Assembly: GCA_964427505.1 (NCBI GenBank)
Contig: CAYRUO010000004.1
Span: 215,711-279,710 of the forward strand
Source: Thermanaerothrix sp034436175
GTDB taxonomy: Bacteria > Chloroflexota > Anaerolineae > Anaerolineales > Anaerolineaceae
DNA: 64,000 nucleotides
Direction of reading: 5' to 3'
Within the stretch, counting starts at the first letter, position 1, and every line of letters begins with the position of its first letter. The position numbers were made by a program, and so were the translations under genes. Shown piece by piece: positions 26,330-34,904 of this stretch. The notes beneath the pieces are model-generated. The model was not told where the DNA came from and did not search any database. It was given only the letters and a program-made list of their open reading frames with translations.

Positions 26330-26581
26330 ATGGCCAAAGAAGAAGAGAAGATTCAGGTGGAAGGCACGATTGTAGAGGCACTGCCGGGCACGCAATTCCG
26401 CGTGCGCCTGGATAACGGGCACGAAATCCTGGCTTACCTCTCGGGACGGATGCGCAAATATTATATCCGCATCCTCCTCGGCGACCGGGTGCGGGTGGAA
26501 ATGTCGCCCTACGACCTCACCCGCGGCCGCATTGTTTATCGCCAAAAGAAAGCCGGCGAACCGGCGCTCGAGGAAGAATAA
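26330..26581 (+). CDS. infA: Translation initiation factor IF-1
   Basis: An 83-residue S1/OB-fold factor that occupies the ribosomal A site during initiation. The core matches IF-1 closely: EGTIVEALPGTQFRV, NGHEILAYLSGRMRKYYIRIL and GDRVRVEMSPYDLTRGRIV. It has a 10-11-residue acidic C-terminal extension (GEPALEEE) beyond the usual 72. A GGAGG ribosome site precedes the ATG. In many bacteria infA lies in the spc ribosomal operon; here it forms an isolated pair with rpsU. Confidence 0.96.
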   Translation: MAKEEEKIQVEGTIVEALPGTQFRVRLDNGHEILAYLSGRMRKYYIRILLGDRVRVEMSPYDLTRGRIVYRQKKAGEPALEEE

Positions 26582-26618
26582 ACCCACCTGGACTCATTCC
26601 TAATCCGTAGGTGATTCC

Positions 26619-26653
26619 AAAAGGCGGCTTCTTTTTTAGGCCGCCTTTTTTCT
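26619..26653 (+). terminator. Intrinsic terminator after infA
   Basis: GGCGGC/GCCGCC stem (26623-26628 with 26640-26645), extended by A4/T4 pairing and followed by a run of Ts. Confidence 0.9.
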
Positions 26654-26670
26654 CCCTAGAAAAATCATGT

Positions 26671-26708
26671 AAAAACTACTGAGGGCTGCCAATAATTGGC
26701 AGCCCTCA
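26671..26708 (-). terminator. Intrinsic terminator after the fasciclin gene
   Basis: A 12-bp perfect stem (26681-26692 with 26696-26707) with a 3-nt loop. Read on the minus strand it is followed by AGTAGTTTTT. Confidence 0.8.
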
Positions 26709-26763
26709 TTTCCCACCCACAACTACCTCTAAATGTCACCCACCCGCTCGAACCTGTAAATCT

Positions 26764-28134
26764 TTATCGCGGGGGCAAGAGCACCGTATCAATGACGTGA
26801 ATCACACCATTGGTTGTCTTGATGTCCGTCAGGATGACCTGGGCATCGTTGATGTATACTTTGCCATCCTGCACCTTGATCGTGACGGGCTTGCCCAACG
26901 CGGTATCGGCGCGCTGCAACTTCACCACATCCTCAGCCAAGACTCGCCCTGAGACAACATGATAGAGCAAGATGTCCGTGAGCTGCTTCTTATTTGCCGG
27001 TTTGAGCAGGTTATCCAGCGTGCCGGCAGGCAACTTTGCAAATGCTTCATCTGTGGGGGCAAAGACGGTAAAGGGACCCTCACTTTTCAGGGTATCCACC
27101 AGCCCCGCGGCCTGAACTGCAGCCACCAGGGTGTTGAACTTGTTGAACACCGCAGCGTCAACAATATCCTTGGGCAGGATCACCGTGTCAATGACATGAA
27201 TAACGCCGTTGCTCGCCTCAATATCGGTAATGATGATCTGCGCTTCATTGATGTAGGCTTTGCCCATATCTACCTTGAAGAAGACCGAGGTTCCCAAAGC
27301 AGTATCTGCGATCAGACCATCCTTTACCTCGGAAGCCATCACCTTGCCGGGCAAGACGTGATAAAGAAGGATGTTGGTCAATTGTTGCTTGTTCTCCGGC
27401 TTGAGTAGGGTTTCTAAGGTTCCCTCAGGCAATTTGGCAAAAGCCTCATCGGTTGGCGCAAACACAGTGAACGGGCCTTCACCCTTCAAGGTGTCCACCA
27501 AACCCGCCGCTTGCACTGCGGCAACCAAGGTGGTAAAACGTCCATCGGCTGCGGCAATATCCACGATGTCCTTCTTGGCTTCAGCCTTCATGCTGGGGGG
27601 CAGGATAACCGTATCAATGACATGAATGACTCCATTGCTGGCCTCAATATCGGTGAGGATTACCTGCGCATCGTTGACGAAAACTTTATTACCCTCGACC
27701 TTGATAGCGATGGGTTCACCAGCCGCCGTTTGGGCTTCGCTCAACTTGACCACATCCGAAGCCATAACCTTCCCCGGAACAACATGGTAGGTCAAAACCT
27801 TGACCAATTGGTCTTTGTTCTCGGGTTTAAGCAAATTTTCTAAGGTTTCTTTAGGTAGTTTGGCGAAAGCATCATCGGTCGGCGCAAACACGGTAAACGG
27901 CCCCTCGCCCGATAAGGTCTCGACCAAACCGGCCGCCTGTACTGCGGTCACCAAGGTGCTAAACCGTCCATCCGCCACCGCAATATCCACAATAGTTTTT
28001 GGGGCCGGGGTTGCTGTTGGGGGGACTGGGGTAGCTGTGGGCATTGGGGGTTGAGTGGGTGTAGACGTTGCAGCCGGCGCGCATGCCGACAAGACCAAAG
28101 CAGCAGCCACTACCAGTAAGAAAATGTGTTTCAT
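26764..28134 (-). CDS. Surface lipoprotein with three fasciclin (FAS1) domains
   Basis: A 456-residue secreted lipoprotein. The signal MKHIFLLVVAAALVLSAC has lipobox LSAC with Cys18, followed by a Thr/Pro linker to about residue 45. Three FAS1 repeats follow (about 47-180, 190-320, 325-455), each with the FTVFAPTDEAF (or DDAF) motif, a TYHVV/LYHVL-VxGKVMA H-box-like segment, and an end in NGVIHVIDTV(I/L)LPP. FAS1 domains mediate adhesion in many organisms. I chose ATG 28134 because GAGGAGAGGA precedes it and the signal peptide starts there; an upstream in-frame ATG would place non-signal sequence first. It has its own promoter and terminator. Confidence 0.95.
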   Translation of the reverse strand: MKHIFLLVVAAALVLSACAPAATSTPTQPPMPTATPVPPTATPAPKTIVDIAVADGRFSTLVTAVQAAGLVETLSGEGPFTVFAPTDDAFAKLPKETLENLLKPENKDQLVKVLTYHVVPGKVMASDVVKLSEAQTAAGEPIAIKVEGNKVFVNDAQVILTDIEASNGVIHVIDTVILPPSMKAEAKKDIVDIAAADGRFTTLVAAVQAAGLVDTLKGEGPFTVFAPTDEAFAKLPEGTLETLLKPENKQQLTNILLYHVLPGKVMASEVKDGLIADTALGTSVFFKVDMGKAYINEAQIIITDIEASNGVIHVIDTVILPKDIVDAAVFNKFNTLVAAVQAAGLVDTLKSEGPFTVFAPTDEAFAKLPAGTLDNLLKPANKKQLTDILLYHVVSGRVLAEDVVKLQRADTALGKPVTIKVQDGKVYINDAQVILTDIKTTNGVIHVIDTVLLPPR

Positions 28135-28178
28135 CGCGTCCTCTCCTCTATTAGGTATTGGGTATTTACAACAATTAC

Positions 28179-28208
28179 ATTGTAGCCAGGATGTATATAG
28201 TTGGTCAA
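28179..28208 (-). promoter_or_regulatory. Promoter of the fasciclin lipoprotein gene
   Basis: TTGACC and TACAAT on the minus strand with an 18-bp spacer, 45 bp before the start codon, in a conspicuously AT-rich stretch. Confidence 0.6.
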
Positions 28209-28251
28209 ACATATACATTCATTTGTATAATGTTTTTGTAAAGTGTTGAGT

Positions 28252-28283
28252 TAAACAAAAAAACCTCCCCACGTGGGGGAGGT
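28252..28283 (-). terminator. Intrinsic terminator after the PFOR / DHOD-like operon
   Basis: An 8-bp stem ACCTCCCC/GGGGAGGT (28263-28270 with 28276-28283). On the minus strand it is followed by TTTTTTTGTTT. Confidence 0.9.
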
Positions 28284-28306
28284 ATGTCTTGCCAGCAAGA
28301 AACGGG

Positions 28307-29314
28307 CTAGTAAATAATCCGATTATCGTAAGTGAGCAGTGCCTTCATGTAATTGGCGCGCTCAAAAGCCGCCGGCTCGGCTACCGCCTGCTGGCTCATA
28401 CTGCCGATCATCTGCTGCACCGATTGGTATTCAAAGGTCTCCATCCATTCCTGCATTTCTTGTAGGATCTCGCTCGCCCGCTTCACGCCGTGTTTGAGTA
28501 GCGCCGAGGTGGTCATGGCCACTTTGGCGCCGGCCATCAATGCCTTGATCACATCCTGACCGGTGTGCACCCCACTGCTCAACGCCATATCTACCGCTAC
28601 CCGGCCGTAGAGAATGGCGATCCACCGCAACGGCAGGCGCAATTCCTCTGAGGTGCTCAATACCAGGCTGGGCACCACTTCCAGCGTCTCGATATCGAAA
28701 TCCGGCTGATAGAAGCGGTTGAACAATACCAGGCCATTTGCACCCGCCTGGGCCAGTTTATGCGCAAAATTGGGCAAGGCAGTAAAGAAGGGGCTGAGTT
28801 TCACCGCTAACGGAATGCGGATCTGCTTGCGGATATCTGCCACCAGTGTGACATAGTTGGCCTCTAATTCCTCTGCCGTCAGGGCTGGGTCGGTGGGAAG
28901 ATAATAGAGGTTCAGTTCCAAGGCATCCGCACCGGCTTCTTGGATCAGGCGTGCATACTCAATCCACCCTCCGCTGGAAACGCCGTTCAGACTGCCGATG
29001 ATGGGGATGCTCACGCTTTCCTTGGCTTTGCGGATCAGTTCGAGGTAACCCTCCGGCCCCACATTGTAGCGCCCCAGATCGGGAAAGTAGGTTAGGGCTT
29101 CGGCAAACGAATCACTGCCGCGGGTCAAATAATGATCCAGGGCCAGGCTCTCGTGAACAATTTGCTCCTCAAAGAGCGAATACATGACAACCGCGCTAAC
29201 GCCGGCATCTTCCAAACGGCGAATCCCTTCCACTTTCTTGGAAAGGGGCGAAGCCGAAGCCACCAATGGATTTTTCAGTTCCAAGCCTAGATAACGGGTT
29301 TTCAGATCCACCAT
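28307..29314 (-). CDS. Dihydroorotate dehydrogenase-like flavoprotein linked to PFOR
   Basis: A 335-residue TIM-barrel protein of the PyrD/PreA superfamily. It begins MVDLKTRYLGLELKNPLVAS, with the FMN-binding VKLSPF and TGQDVIKALMAGAKVAMTTSALL segments near the end. The canonical pyrimidine enzyme is shorter in this region and carries different active-site residues. This variant is known as a DHOD-like protein often encoded next to nifJ, where its reaction is not established. An AGGAGG precedes the ATG, and the gene follows PFOR by 65 bp in the same direction. I would not annotate it as pyrD. Confidence 0.88.
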   Translation of the reverse strand: MVDLKTRYLGLELKNPLVASASPLSKKVEGIRRLEDAGVSAVVMYSLFEEQIVHESLALDHYLTRGSDSFAEALTYFPDLGRYNVGPEGYLELIRKAKESVSIPIIGSLNGVSSGGWIEYARLIQEAGADALELNLYYLPTDPALTAEELEANYVTLVADIRKQIRIPLAVKLSPFFTALPNFAHKLAQAGANGLVLFNRFYQPDFDIETLEVVPSLVLSTSEELRLPLRWIAILYGRVAVDMALSSGVHTGQDVIKALMAGAKVAMTTSALLKHGVKRASEILQEMQEWMETFEYQSVQQMIGSMSQQAVAEPAAFERANYMKALLTYDNRIIY

Positions 29315-29379
29315 AGTCGCCTCCTAAGATCAAGCGAGGGTTCCAGGGGCATCTCCCCAGAACCCTCGCCGAGTTTCGC

Positions 29380-32300
29380 TCAGTCTTGCGCTGACACGCC
29401 CTCGTGGCCGTTGCCGTTGATCTTCATGACCATCTCGGCCATTTGTTTGTATTGCAACCAACGGCGCTTTACGTCTTCTTGGGCCGCCTTGAGCAGCATT
29501 TCAGCGCGTTGCTCGTCGCTTTGGGCTAACATGCGGAAGCGAGTCTCGTTGTAGACATAGTCGGCCAACGGGATGCTCGGTTCCTTGCTGTCCAGGATCA
29601 GCGGGTTCTTACCCTCGTCTAACAACATCGGGTTATAGCGGAAGAGCGGCCACGCGCCGGATTGCACCGCCAGCCGCTGTTGATCCAGGCCCTTACGCAT
29701 ATCAATGCCGTGGGCAATACAGTGGCTGTAGGCGATGATCAGGGACGGCCCTTCGTAAGCATCCGCTTCAAGGAAGGCTTTCAGGGTATGCTGATCGTTG
29801 GCACCCATGGCAACTTTAGCCACATAGACATAGCCATAGGTCATCGCGATCAGTCCAAGGTCCTTCTTGGGTAAGCCCTTCCCGTTGGCGGCGAACTTAG
29901 CCACTGCCGCACGCGGCGTCGCCTTGGAGGCTTGGCCACCGGTGTTGGAATAAACCTCGGTATCCAGGACCAGGATGTTGACATCACGCCCCGAAGCCAG
30001 TACGTGATCCAACCCGCCGTAGCCGATATCGTAAGCCCAACCATCGCCGCCGACGATCCACACACTCTTGCGCACCAGGAAATCGGCCACATCCATCAAG
30101 AGGCGCGCGCGGAGGTCGTTGATCCCGGCCAGGCGCTCTTTCAACAGCGCGACGCGTTGGCGCTGCTCGCGAATACCGGCTTCACTGCGCTGATCGGCCT
30201 TCAGGATCGCATCCACCAGCGACTCACCCACTTGCGCGGCCAGGCTTTGGAGCAGTTCACGCGCAAACTCGGTTTGTTTATCAATGGTCAGGCGCATGCC
30301 CAAACCGAACTCGGCGTTATCCTCGAACAGGCTGTTGCTCCAAGCCGGCCCACGTCCTTCGCGGTTGTAGGTCCAGGGTGTGGTGGGCAGGTTGCCACCG
30401 TAAATCGAGGAACAACCGGTCGCATTGGCAATCACCACGCGGTCGCCAAAGAGTTGCGACATCAACTTCAAGTAGGGGGTCTCACCACAACCGGCGCATG
30501 CCCCGGAGAACTCAAACAGCGGCTCCAACAACTGCGAATTCTTGACCGTTGAGACACTGATCGCAGTGCGATCCACCTCCGGCAGGGAGAGGAAGAACTC
30601 CCAATTCACACGCTCTTGCTCGCGCAGTGGCGGTTGCGGCGCCATATTGATCGCCTTCAAACCGGCCTGGCTCTTGTTCTTGGCCGGGCAGGCTTCCACA
30701 CACAGCGCACACCCCGTGCAGTCTTCGGGCGAGACCTGCAAGGTATATTTCATGCCCGGGAACTCTTTGAAGCGCGCATCGGTGGATTTAAAGGTCGCCG
30801 GAGCGTTCTCAAGGTATTTAGGGTCATAAACCTTCTGGCGGATCACCGCATGCGGACAGACCATCACGCACTTACCGCACTGGATACACACCTCCGGATC
30901 CCACACCGGGATCTCCAGCGCGATGTTGCGTTTCTCCCACTTGGCGGTGCCGGTGGGGAAGGTACCATCCACTGGCAGTTTGCTGACCGGCAAGCGGTCG
31001 CCCTCGAAGATCATCATTGGCGCCAGGGTCTCGCGCACGAATTCGGGTGCCTCATCGGCCACCGGCTTGCGGCGGCTGCGGGTCGCGGTGACCTTATCCG
31101 GCACCTTCACCTCTTGCAGGTGTGCCAACGCCTGATCCACCGCCGCAAAGTTACGCTGGACGACTGCCTCGCCGCGCTTGCCGTAGGTTTTCTGGATGCT
31201 CTTCTTGATTTGGGCAATGGCCTCATCCTGCGGCAGTACCCCACTGATGGCAAAGAAGCAGGTCTGCATGATCGTGTTGATGCGCCCGCCCATGCCGGTT
31301 TTATTGGCAACGTCGTACGCATCAATGACGTAGAAACGCAGTTTCTTGGCAATGATTTCCTCTTGCACTTCGCGCGGCAGTTCATCCCATACTTTGTCGG
31401 CCGGGTAAATGCTGTTAAGCAAGAAGACGCCACCCGGTTTGGCATATTTGAGCACATCCAAGCGCTCCAGGAACGAGAACTGGTGGCAGGCCACAAAGTT
31501 GGCGTCACCTTCGCCGATCAAGTAAGGCGCGCGGATGGGCTTGGGGCCGAAGCGTAAGTGTGAAATGGTCACCGACCCCGATTTCTTGGAGTCATAGACG
31601 AAATAGCCTTGGGCGTAGTTATCGGTCTCTTCGCCGATGATCTTGATCGAGTTCTTGTTCGCGCTGACGGTTCCATCTGCACCCAGGCCGAAGAAGACAC
31701 AGCGCACCGTCTGTGGATCCTCAATCGAGAAAGAGGGATCATAGGCCAGGCTCAGACGGGTCACATCATCCTCGATCCCCACCGTGAAGTGATTGCGCGG
31801 CTGATCCTTCTGCAACTCATCGAAGACCGCTTTAACCATGGCGGGGGTGAATTCTTTGGAGGAAAGGCCGTAGCGACCACCCACGATCACGGGTGCCTGC
31901 TTGAACGGCGCAAAGCCTTGGCTCAGTCCCTCATATACCGCCGCGACGACATCTTCATAAAGCGGCTCACCCGCGGCACCGGGTTCCTTGGTGCGATCCA
32001 AAACCGCAATCTTGCGCACGGTGGCGGGCAGGGCTTTCATGAGGTGGCGCGCCGAGAAAGGCCGGTAGAGGTGCACCGTCACCACCCCCACCTTCTCACC
32101 CCGTTCCATCAGGTAGCGGGCGGTTTCTTCAGCCGTCTCAGCACCCGAACCCATCAGGATGATCACCCGTTCGGCATCCGGCGCACCGGCATAGTCGAAA
32201 AGGTGATACTGGCGCCCGGTCAATTGCGCAAAACGATCCATCACCTTCTGCACAATCTCCGGGCAGGCCTCATAGTAAGGATTGCAGCGCTCACGGGCCT

Positions 32301-32979
32301 GGAAGAAGACATCCGGGTTCTGAGCCGTGCCGCGAATCACCGGGTGATCCGGGCTGAGTGCACGGGCGCGATGCTGGCTGACCAGTTCATAGTCAATCAT
32401 CGCCCGCAGATCGTCCTCGCTCAGGAATTCGATCTTATTGATCTCATGCGAGGTACGGAAGCCATCGAAGAAGTGCAGGAACGGCACGCGTGATTCCAAG
32501 GTAGCCGCCTGAGCGATCAAGGCATTATCATGCGCTTCTTGTACCGACCGCGAAGCCAACAGCGCCCACCCCGTCTGACGGGTAGCCATCACATCCGAGT
32601 GATCCCCGAAGATTGAGAGCGCATGGGTGGCTACCGTGCGCGCCGAGACGTGGATCACCGCCGGCGTCAATTCTCCGGCGATTTTGTACATGTTGGGGAT
32701 CATCAGCAATAAGCCCTGCGAGGCGGTAAACGTGGTACAGAGCGAGCCGGTTTGCAACGCACCGTGAACGGCACCCGCCGCGCCACCTTCGGACTGCATT
32801 TCCACCACCAACGGCACCGTGCCCCAAATATTGGGGATGCCCTTAGCCGACCACTCATCCGCCAACTCCCCCATACCCGAAGAAGGAGTAATGGGGTAAA
32901 TGGCGATCACCTCATTGAGGCGATAGGCAACATGGGCAACAGCCTCATTTGCATCAATTGTGATCACTTGGCGACTCAT
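29380..32979 (-). CDS. nifJ: Pyruvate:ferredoxin (flavodoxin) oxidoreductase
   Basis: A 1199-residue single-chain PFOR that converts pyruvate and CoA to acetyl-CoA, CO2 and reduced ferredoxin. Domain I contains IYPITPSS near residue 30 and the pyruvate-binding QSEGGAAGAVHGA. Domain III and the EKR linker follow. Two [4Fe-4S] clusters lie in CIQCGKCVMVCPHA and CTGCALCVEACPA (about 680-760). The TPP domain has CAGCGETPY (with the third cluster) and GDGWAYDIGYGGLDH...SNTGGQ near 965-1010. The length is typical of the homodimeric enzyme. It suggests ferredoxin-dependent carbon metabolism and tolerance of low oxygen. A perfect inverted repeat lies just upstream. Confidence 0.97.
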   Translation of the reverse strand: MSRQVITIDANEAVAHVAYRLNEVIAIYPITPSSGMGELADEWSAKGIPNIWGTVPLVVEMQSEGGAAGAVHGALQTGSLCTTFTASQGLLLMIPNMYKIAGELTPAVIHVSARTVATHALSIFGDHSDVMATRQTGWALLASRSVQEAHDNALIAQAATLESRVPFLHFFDGFRTSHEINKIEFLSEDDLRAMIDYELVSQHRARALSPDHPVIRGTAQNPDVFFQARERCNPYYEACPEIVQKVMDRFAQLTGRQYHLFDYAGAPDAERVIILMGSGAETAEETARYLMERGEKVGVVTVHLYRPFSARHLMKALPATVRKIAVLDRTKEPGAAGEPLYEDVVAAVYEGLSQGFAPFKQAPVIVGGRYGLSSKEFTPAMVKAVFDELQKDQPRNHFTVGIEDDVTRLSLAYDPSFSIEDPQTVRCVFFGLGADGTVSANKNSIKIIGEETDNYAQGYFVYDSKKSGSVTISHLRFGPKPIRAPYLIGEGDANFVACHQFSFLERLDVLKYAKPGGVFLLNSIYPADKVWDELPREVQEEIIAKKLRFYVIDAYDVANKTGMGGRINTIMQTCFFAISGVLPQDEAIAQIKKSIQKTYGKRGEAVVQRNFAAVDQALAHLQEVKVPDKVTATRSRRKPVADEAPEFVRETLAPMMIFEGDRLPVSKLPVDGTFPTGTAKWEKRNIALEIPVWDPEVCIQCGKCVMVCPHAVIRQKVYDPKYLENAPATFKSTDARFKEFPGMKYTLQVSPEDCTGCALCVEACPAKNKSQAGLKAINMAPQPPLREQERVNWEFFLSLPEVDRTAISVSTVKNSQLLEPLFEFSGACAGCGETPYLKLMSQLFGDRVVIANATGCSSIYGGNLPTTPWTYNREGRGPAWSNSLFEDNAEFGLGMRLTIDKQTEFARELLQSLAAQVGESLVDAILKADQRSEAGIREQRQRVALLKERLAGINDLRARLLMDVADFLVRKSVWIVGGDGWAYDIGYGGLDHVLASGRDVNILVLDTEVYSNTGGQASKATPRAAVAKFAANGKGLPKKDLGLIAMTYGYVYVAKVAMGANDQHTLKAFLEADAYEGPSLIIAYSHCIAHGIDMRKGLDQQRLAVQSGAWPLFRYNPMLLDEGKNPLILDSKEPSIPLADYVYNETRFRMLAQSDEQRAEMLLKAAQEDVKRRWLQYKQMAEMVMKINGNGHEGVSAQD

Positions 32980-33015
32980 AGGTTACACTCCCTGTAAAAT
33001 ACCTGTGGTATCTAA

Positions 33016-33041
33016 CGTGCTGTGGATAGAATCACAGCACG
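33016..33041. promoter_or_regulatory. Inverted repeat upstream of nifJ (candidate operator)
   Basis: CGTGCTGTG and CACAGCACG are a perfect 9-bp inverted repeat with an 8-nt spacer, 37 bp before the nifJ start. No U-run follows, so it is not a terminator. It lies where a repressor or redox regulator could act. Confidence 0.5.
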
Positions 33042-33195
33042 GATTGCGCGGTCTAGACACAATTCGTTCATTCAAGTTTATCGCCATTCGGGAGTGGGAT
33101 AAAGTTATATAGGTCACCTTATTTGTGTGCGTCCTGTCACAATTCAACTCGCCCCCTGAGGCCATGTTTTTCCCCCCGTTCGTTCCCTTTTCAGG

Positions 33196-33729
33196 CTAGC
33201 CCTGGCGCAAATGGGGCTGAGCCAACAACAAGGCTGCCAGGGTCTTGGCATCATGAATCTCGCCCCGTTGGGCCATGGCATAGGCCTCTTCCAGGCCCAG
33301 ACGACGCAAGCGCAGGAATTCATCCGCATCGGGGCGCAGGGGACTGGGATAGAGATTCCGGGCCAAAAAGACGACCATGCGCTCGGTGCAGTAACCGGGC
33401 GCAAGGTAAAAATGTCCTAATTCGATCCATTCCCGCGCCGCATAACCGGTTTCCTCGCGCAGTTCGCGTTCGGCGCAAACGCGGGCGTCCTCGGCGTCCT
33501 CCATCACCCCGGCGGGCAGTTCCAGCAGTTCCTGACCGGCACCAATCCGATACTGAGTGACAAATAAAATTTGCCCCTGGGCATCTACCGGCACCACGCT
33601 GATCGAATCGCGGTGCTGAACCAGGTCATACGGTCGCACGCGGCCATCCGGTAACCGCACCTGCACCTTAACCACATCGAAAGCGTGGCCTTGATATTGA
33701 GGGTCGTGACCGAGAATCTCAAACGTCAT
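33196..33729 (-). CDS. NUDIX hydrolase, ADP-ribose pyrophosphatase-like
   Basis: A 177-residue cytoplasmic NUDIX enzyme. The box GVMEDAEDARVCAERELREETGY (residues about 75-97) has the G-x5-E-x7-REUxEExGU spacing. Upstream SVVPVDAQGQILFVTQYR and LELPAG match ADP-ribose/NDP-sugar pyrophosphatases of the NudF group. The start is ATG 33729 with GAGGTG six bases upstream. It lies upstream of PFOR in the same direction, but with a 216-bp gap containing the inverted repeat, so it is probably a separate unit. Confidence 0.92.
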   Translation of the reverse strand: MTFEILGHDPQYQGHAFDVVKVQVRLPDGRVRPYDLVQHRDSISVVPVDAQGQILFVTQYRIGAGQELLELPAGVMEDAEDARVCAERELREETGYAAREWIELGHFYLAPGYCTERMVVFLARNLYPSPLRPDADEFLRLRRLGLEEAYAMAQRGEIHDAKTLAALLLAQPHLRQG

Positions 33730-33754
33730 GAATCACCTCGAAGCAAGGATAGCA

Positions 33755-33794
33755 CGAAATAGAACAAGCGCGGGTCTAATAGCATGCCCGCGCT
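33755..33794 (-). terminator. Probable terminator after the LysM lipoprotein gene
   Basis: An 8-bp stem (33767-33774 with 33787-33794). On the minus strand it is followed by TTGTTCTATTT, a weak U-rich tract. Confidence 0.5.
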
Positions 33795-33831
33795 CCCATA
33801 GATAACCAAAACCACTTCGGATTTATTGAGG

Positions 33832-34452
33832 TCAGGGAATTTGCAGTACCTGACCCGGCGTTAGGGTATAGGGACTTTGAAGGTTGTTCGCCGCGATGAT
33901 GGACTCGGGGAACACATCCCCAAAATCGCAGGCAATCGAGTAAATGGTGTCCCCGGCTTTGACCGTGTACTGCGCAGGATGAGGTTTTAGCGCACGATCA
34001 CCCGCGCTCCACCCACCATCCTGAGGGATCTTCAAAACCGTACCGGCGGCCGGACGCGAATTCATGGTTAAGCCGTTCGCCTCAAAAAAGGTATTGATAT
34101 CCAGATTGTAGCGGCGGGCAATGCACAACGGCCATTCGCCGGGCTGTAACGTATAGGTGGCCGGACGGGTAGGGGTAGGGATGATAACCGGGGTATTGGT
34201 CGGCGCAGGAGTCGGAGCAGGCGTTTCAACCACCACCGGCGTTACCAGCCCGCCCTCTGGGGTGGGCATGGCCATCTGGGTTTGCTGTGCCACTTCCGTC
34301 ATACGCTGTGCCACATCCACCGGGAACGGAATTTCCTCCGAGGTAGGCGTAGCCAGGGCCGTGGGCGAGGTGGAGGCCGAACGGGTGCACCCTGAGACCA
34401 CCAGCATTGCCAGGACAGTCAAGGCCATGAAAAATAACACACGTGTTTTCAT
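33832..34452 (-). CDS. Lipoprotein with two LysM peptidoglycan-binding domains
   Basis: A 206-residue surface lipoprotein. The signal has lipobox VSGC (Cys22). A Thr/Pro linker to about residue 95 follows. The first LysM begins YTLQPGEWPLCIARRYN near 98, the second YTVKAGDTIYSIACDFG near 160, each ending in an LKIP/LQIP strand. No catalytic domain is attached, so it likely binds the wall as a structural or scaffolding protein. Both LysM repeats contain a Cys in the first helix, which could form a disulphide. Confidence 0.92.
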   Translation of the reverse strand: MKTRVLFFMALTVLAMLVVSGCTRSASTSPTALATPTSEEIPFPVDVAQRMTEVAQQTQMAMPTPEGGLVTPVVVETPAPTPAPTNTPVIIPTPTRPATYTLQPGEWPLCIARRYNLDINTFFEANGLTMNSRPAAGTVLKIPQDGGWSAGDRALKPHPAQYTVKAGDTIYSIACDFGDVFPESIIAANNLQSPYTLTPGQVLQIP

Positions 34453-34725
34453 AGAAAATTCTCCTCCAAATCGCGGTTCAAAATAGCGCCCATATTCTAA
34501 TCAGGTGCTAACTTCATTTCATAGTAGCATATCGCCGAATCCGCGTCAAGCACACACGCAGAGCAATTTTAAATCTCCCGTCAACTTATCTCTTTTTAGT
34601 TAACAAGTTTTCCTTCGCTCCTCCGATCTTCCCTTATTGTTCAATTACCCTGGATAAAAATCATAGCCTTTGCCCCGCAGATGTCACAGAGAGTCAAGAG
34701 GAACATCATTCACCCCTCATGACGT

Positions 34726-34806
34726 CTAACCATAGTCATCGCTAGAGAGTTGGAGTATCATCATTAGCGACAACGTGGTCATCCGGACACCTCCAGACAA
34801 GCTCAT
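34726..34806 (-). CDS. Possible 26-residue peptide gene downstream of the sensor kinase
   Basis: An ATG at 34806 is preceded by AAAGGAGGAG at a six-base spacing, one of the best ribosome sites in the window. The frame runs 26 codons to a TAG. The product begins MSLSGGVR, has a hydrophobic middle (TLSLMMILQL) and an acidic end (SSDDYG). It lies 98 bp after the sensor-kinase stop on the same strand, with a GC hairpin between. No family is recognised. It may be a signalling or leader peptide, or a chance match; a strong ribosome site alone does not prove translation. Confidence 0.35.
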   Translation of the reverse strand: MSLSGGVRMTTLSLMMILQLSSDDYG

Positions 34807-34829
34807 CGCTGTCTCCTCCTTTGGCAAGA

Positions 34830-34875
34830 GCCTCCGCCGGAACTAGCAACGCCTCCGGCGGAGGCTTCTTTTTAT
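34830..34875 (+). terminator. Orphan intrinsic terminator on the plus strand
   Basis: An 11-bp perfect stem GCCTCCGCCGG/CCGGCGGAGGC (34830-34840 with 34855-34865) is followed by TTCTTTTTATT. No plus-strand gene is visible upstream. On the minus strand it lacks a U-run and sits after the kinase stop. Confidence 0.7.
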
Positions 34876-34904
34876 TCATTCGCAGTGTCTCGATAATCTT
34901 GGAA

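Larger units (their letters stand above)
34453..34904. other. 452-bp intergenic region with opposed signals
   Basis: AT-richer than its neighbours. It holds a plus-strand terminator (34830-34875) with no plus-strand gene before it, and on the minus strand a short frame with an excellent ribosome site (34726-34806). Between 34453 and 34720 I see no further coding or RNA signature. Confidence 0.5.

Noticed and set aside
28307..29314. Pyrimidine biosynthesis pyrD
   Set aside because: The position next to nifJ and the divergent sequence fit the DHOD-like variant, and no other pyrimidine genes are nearby.
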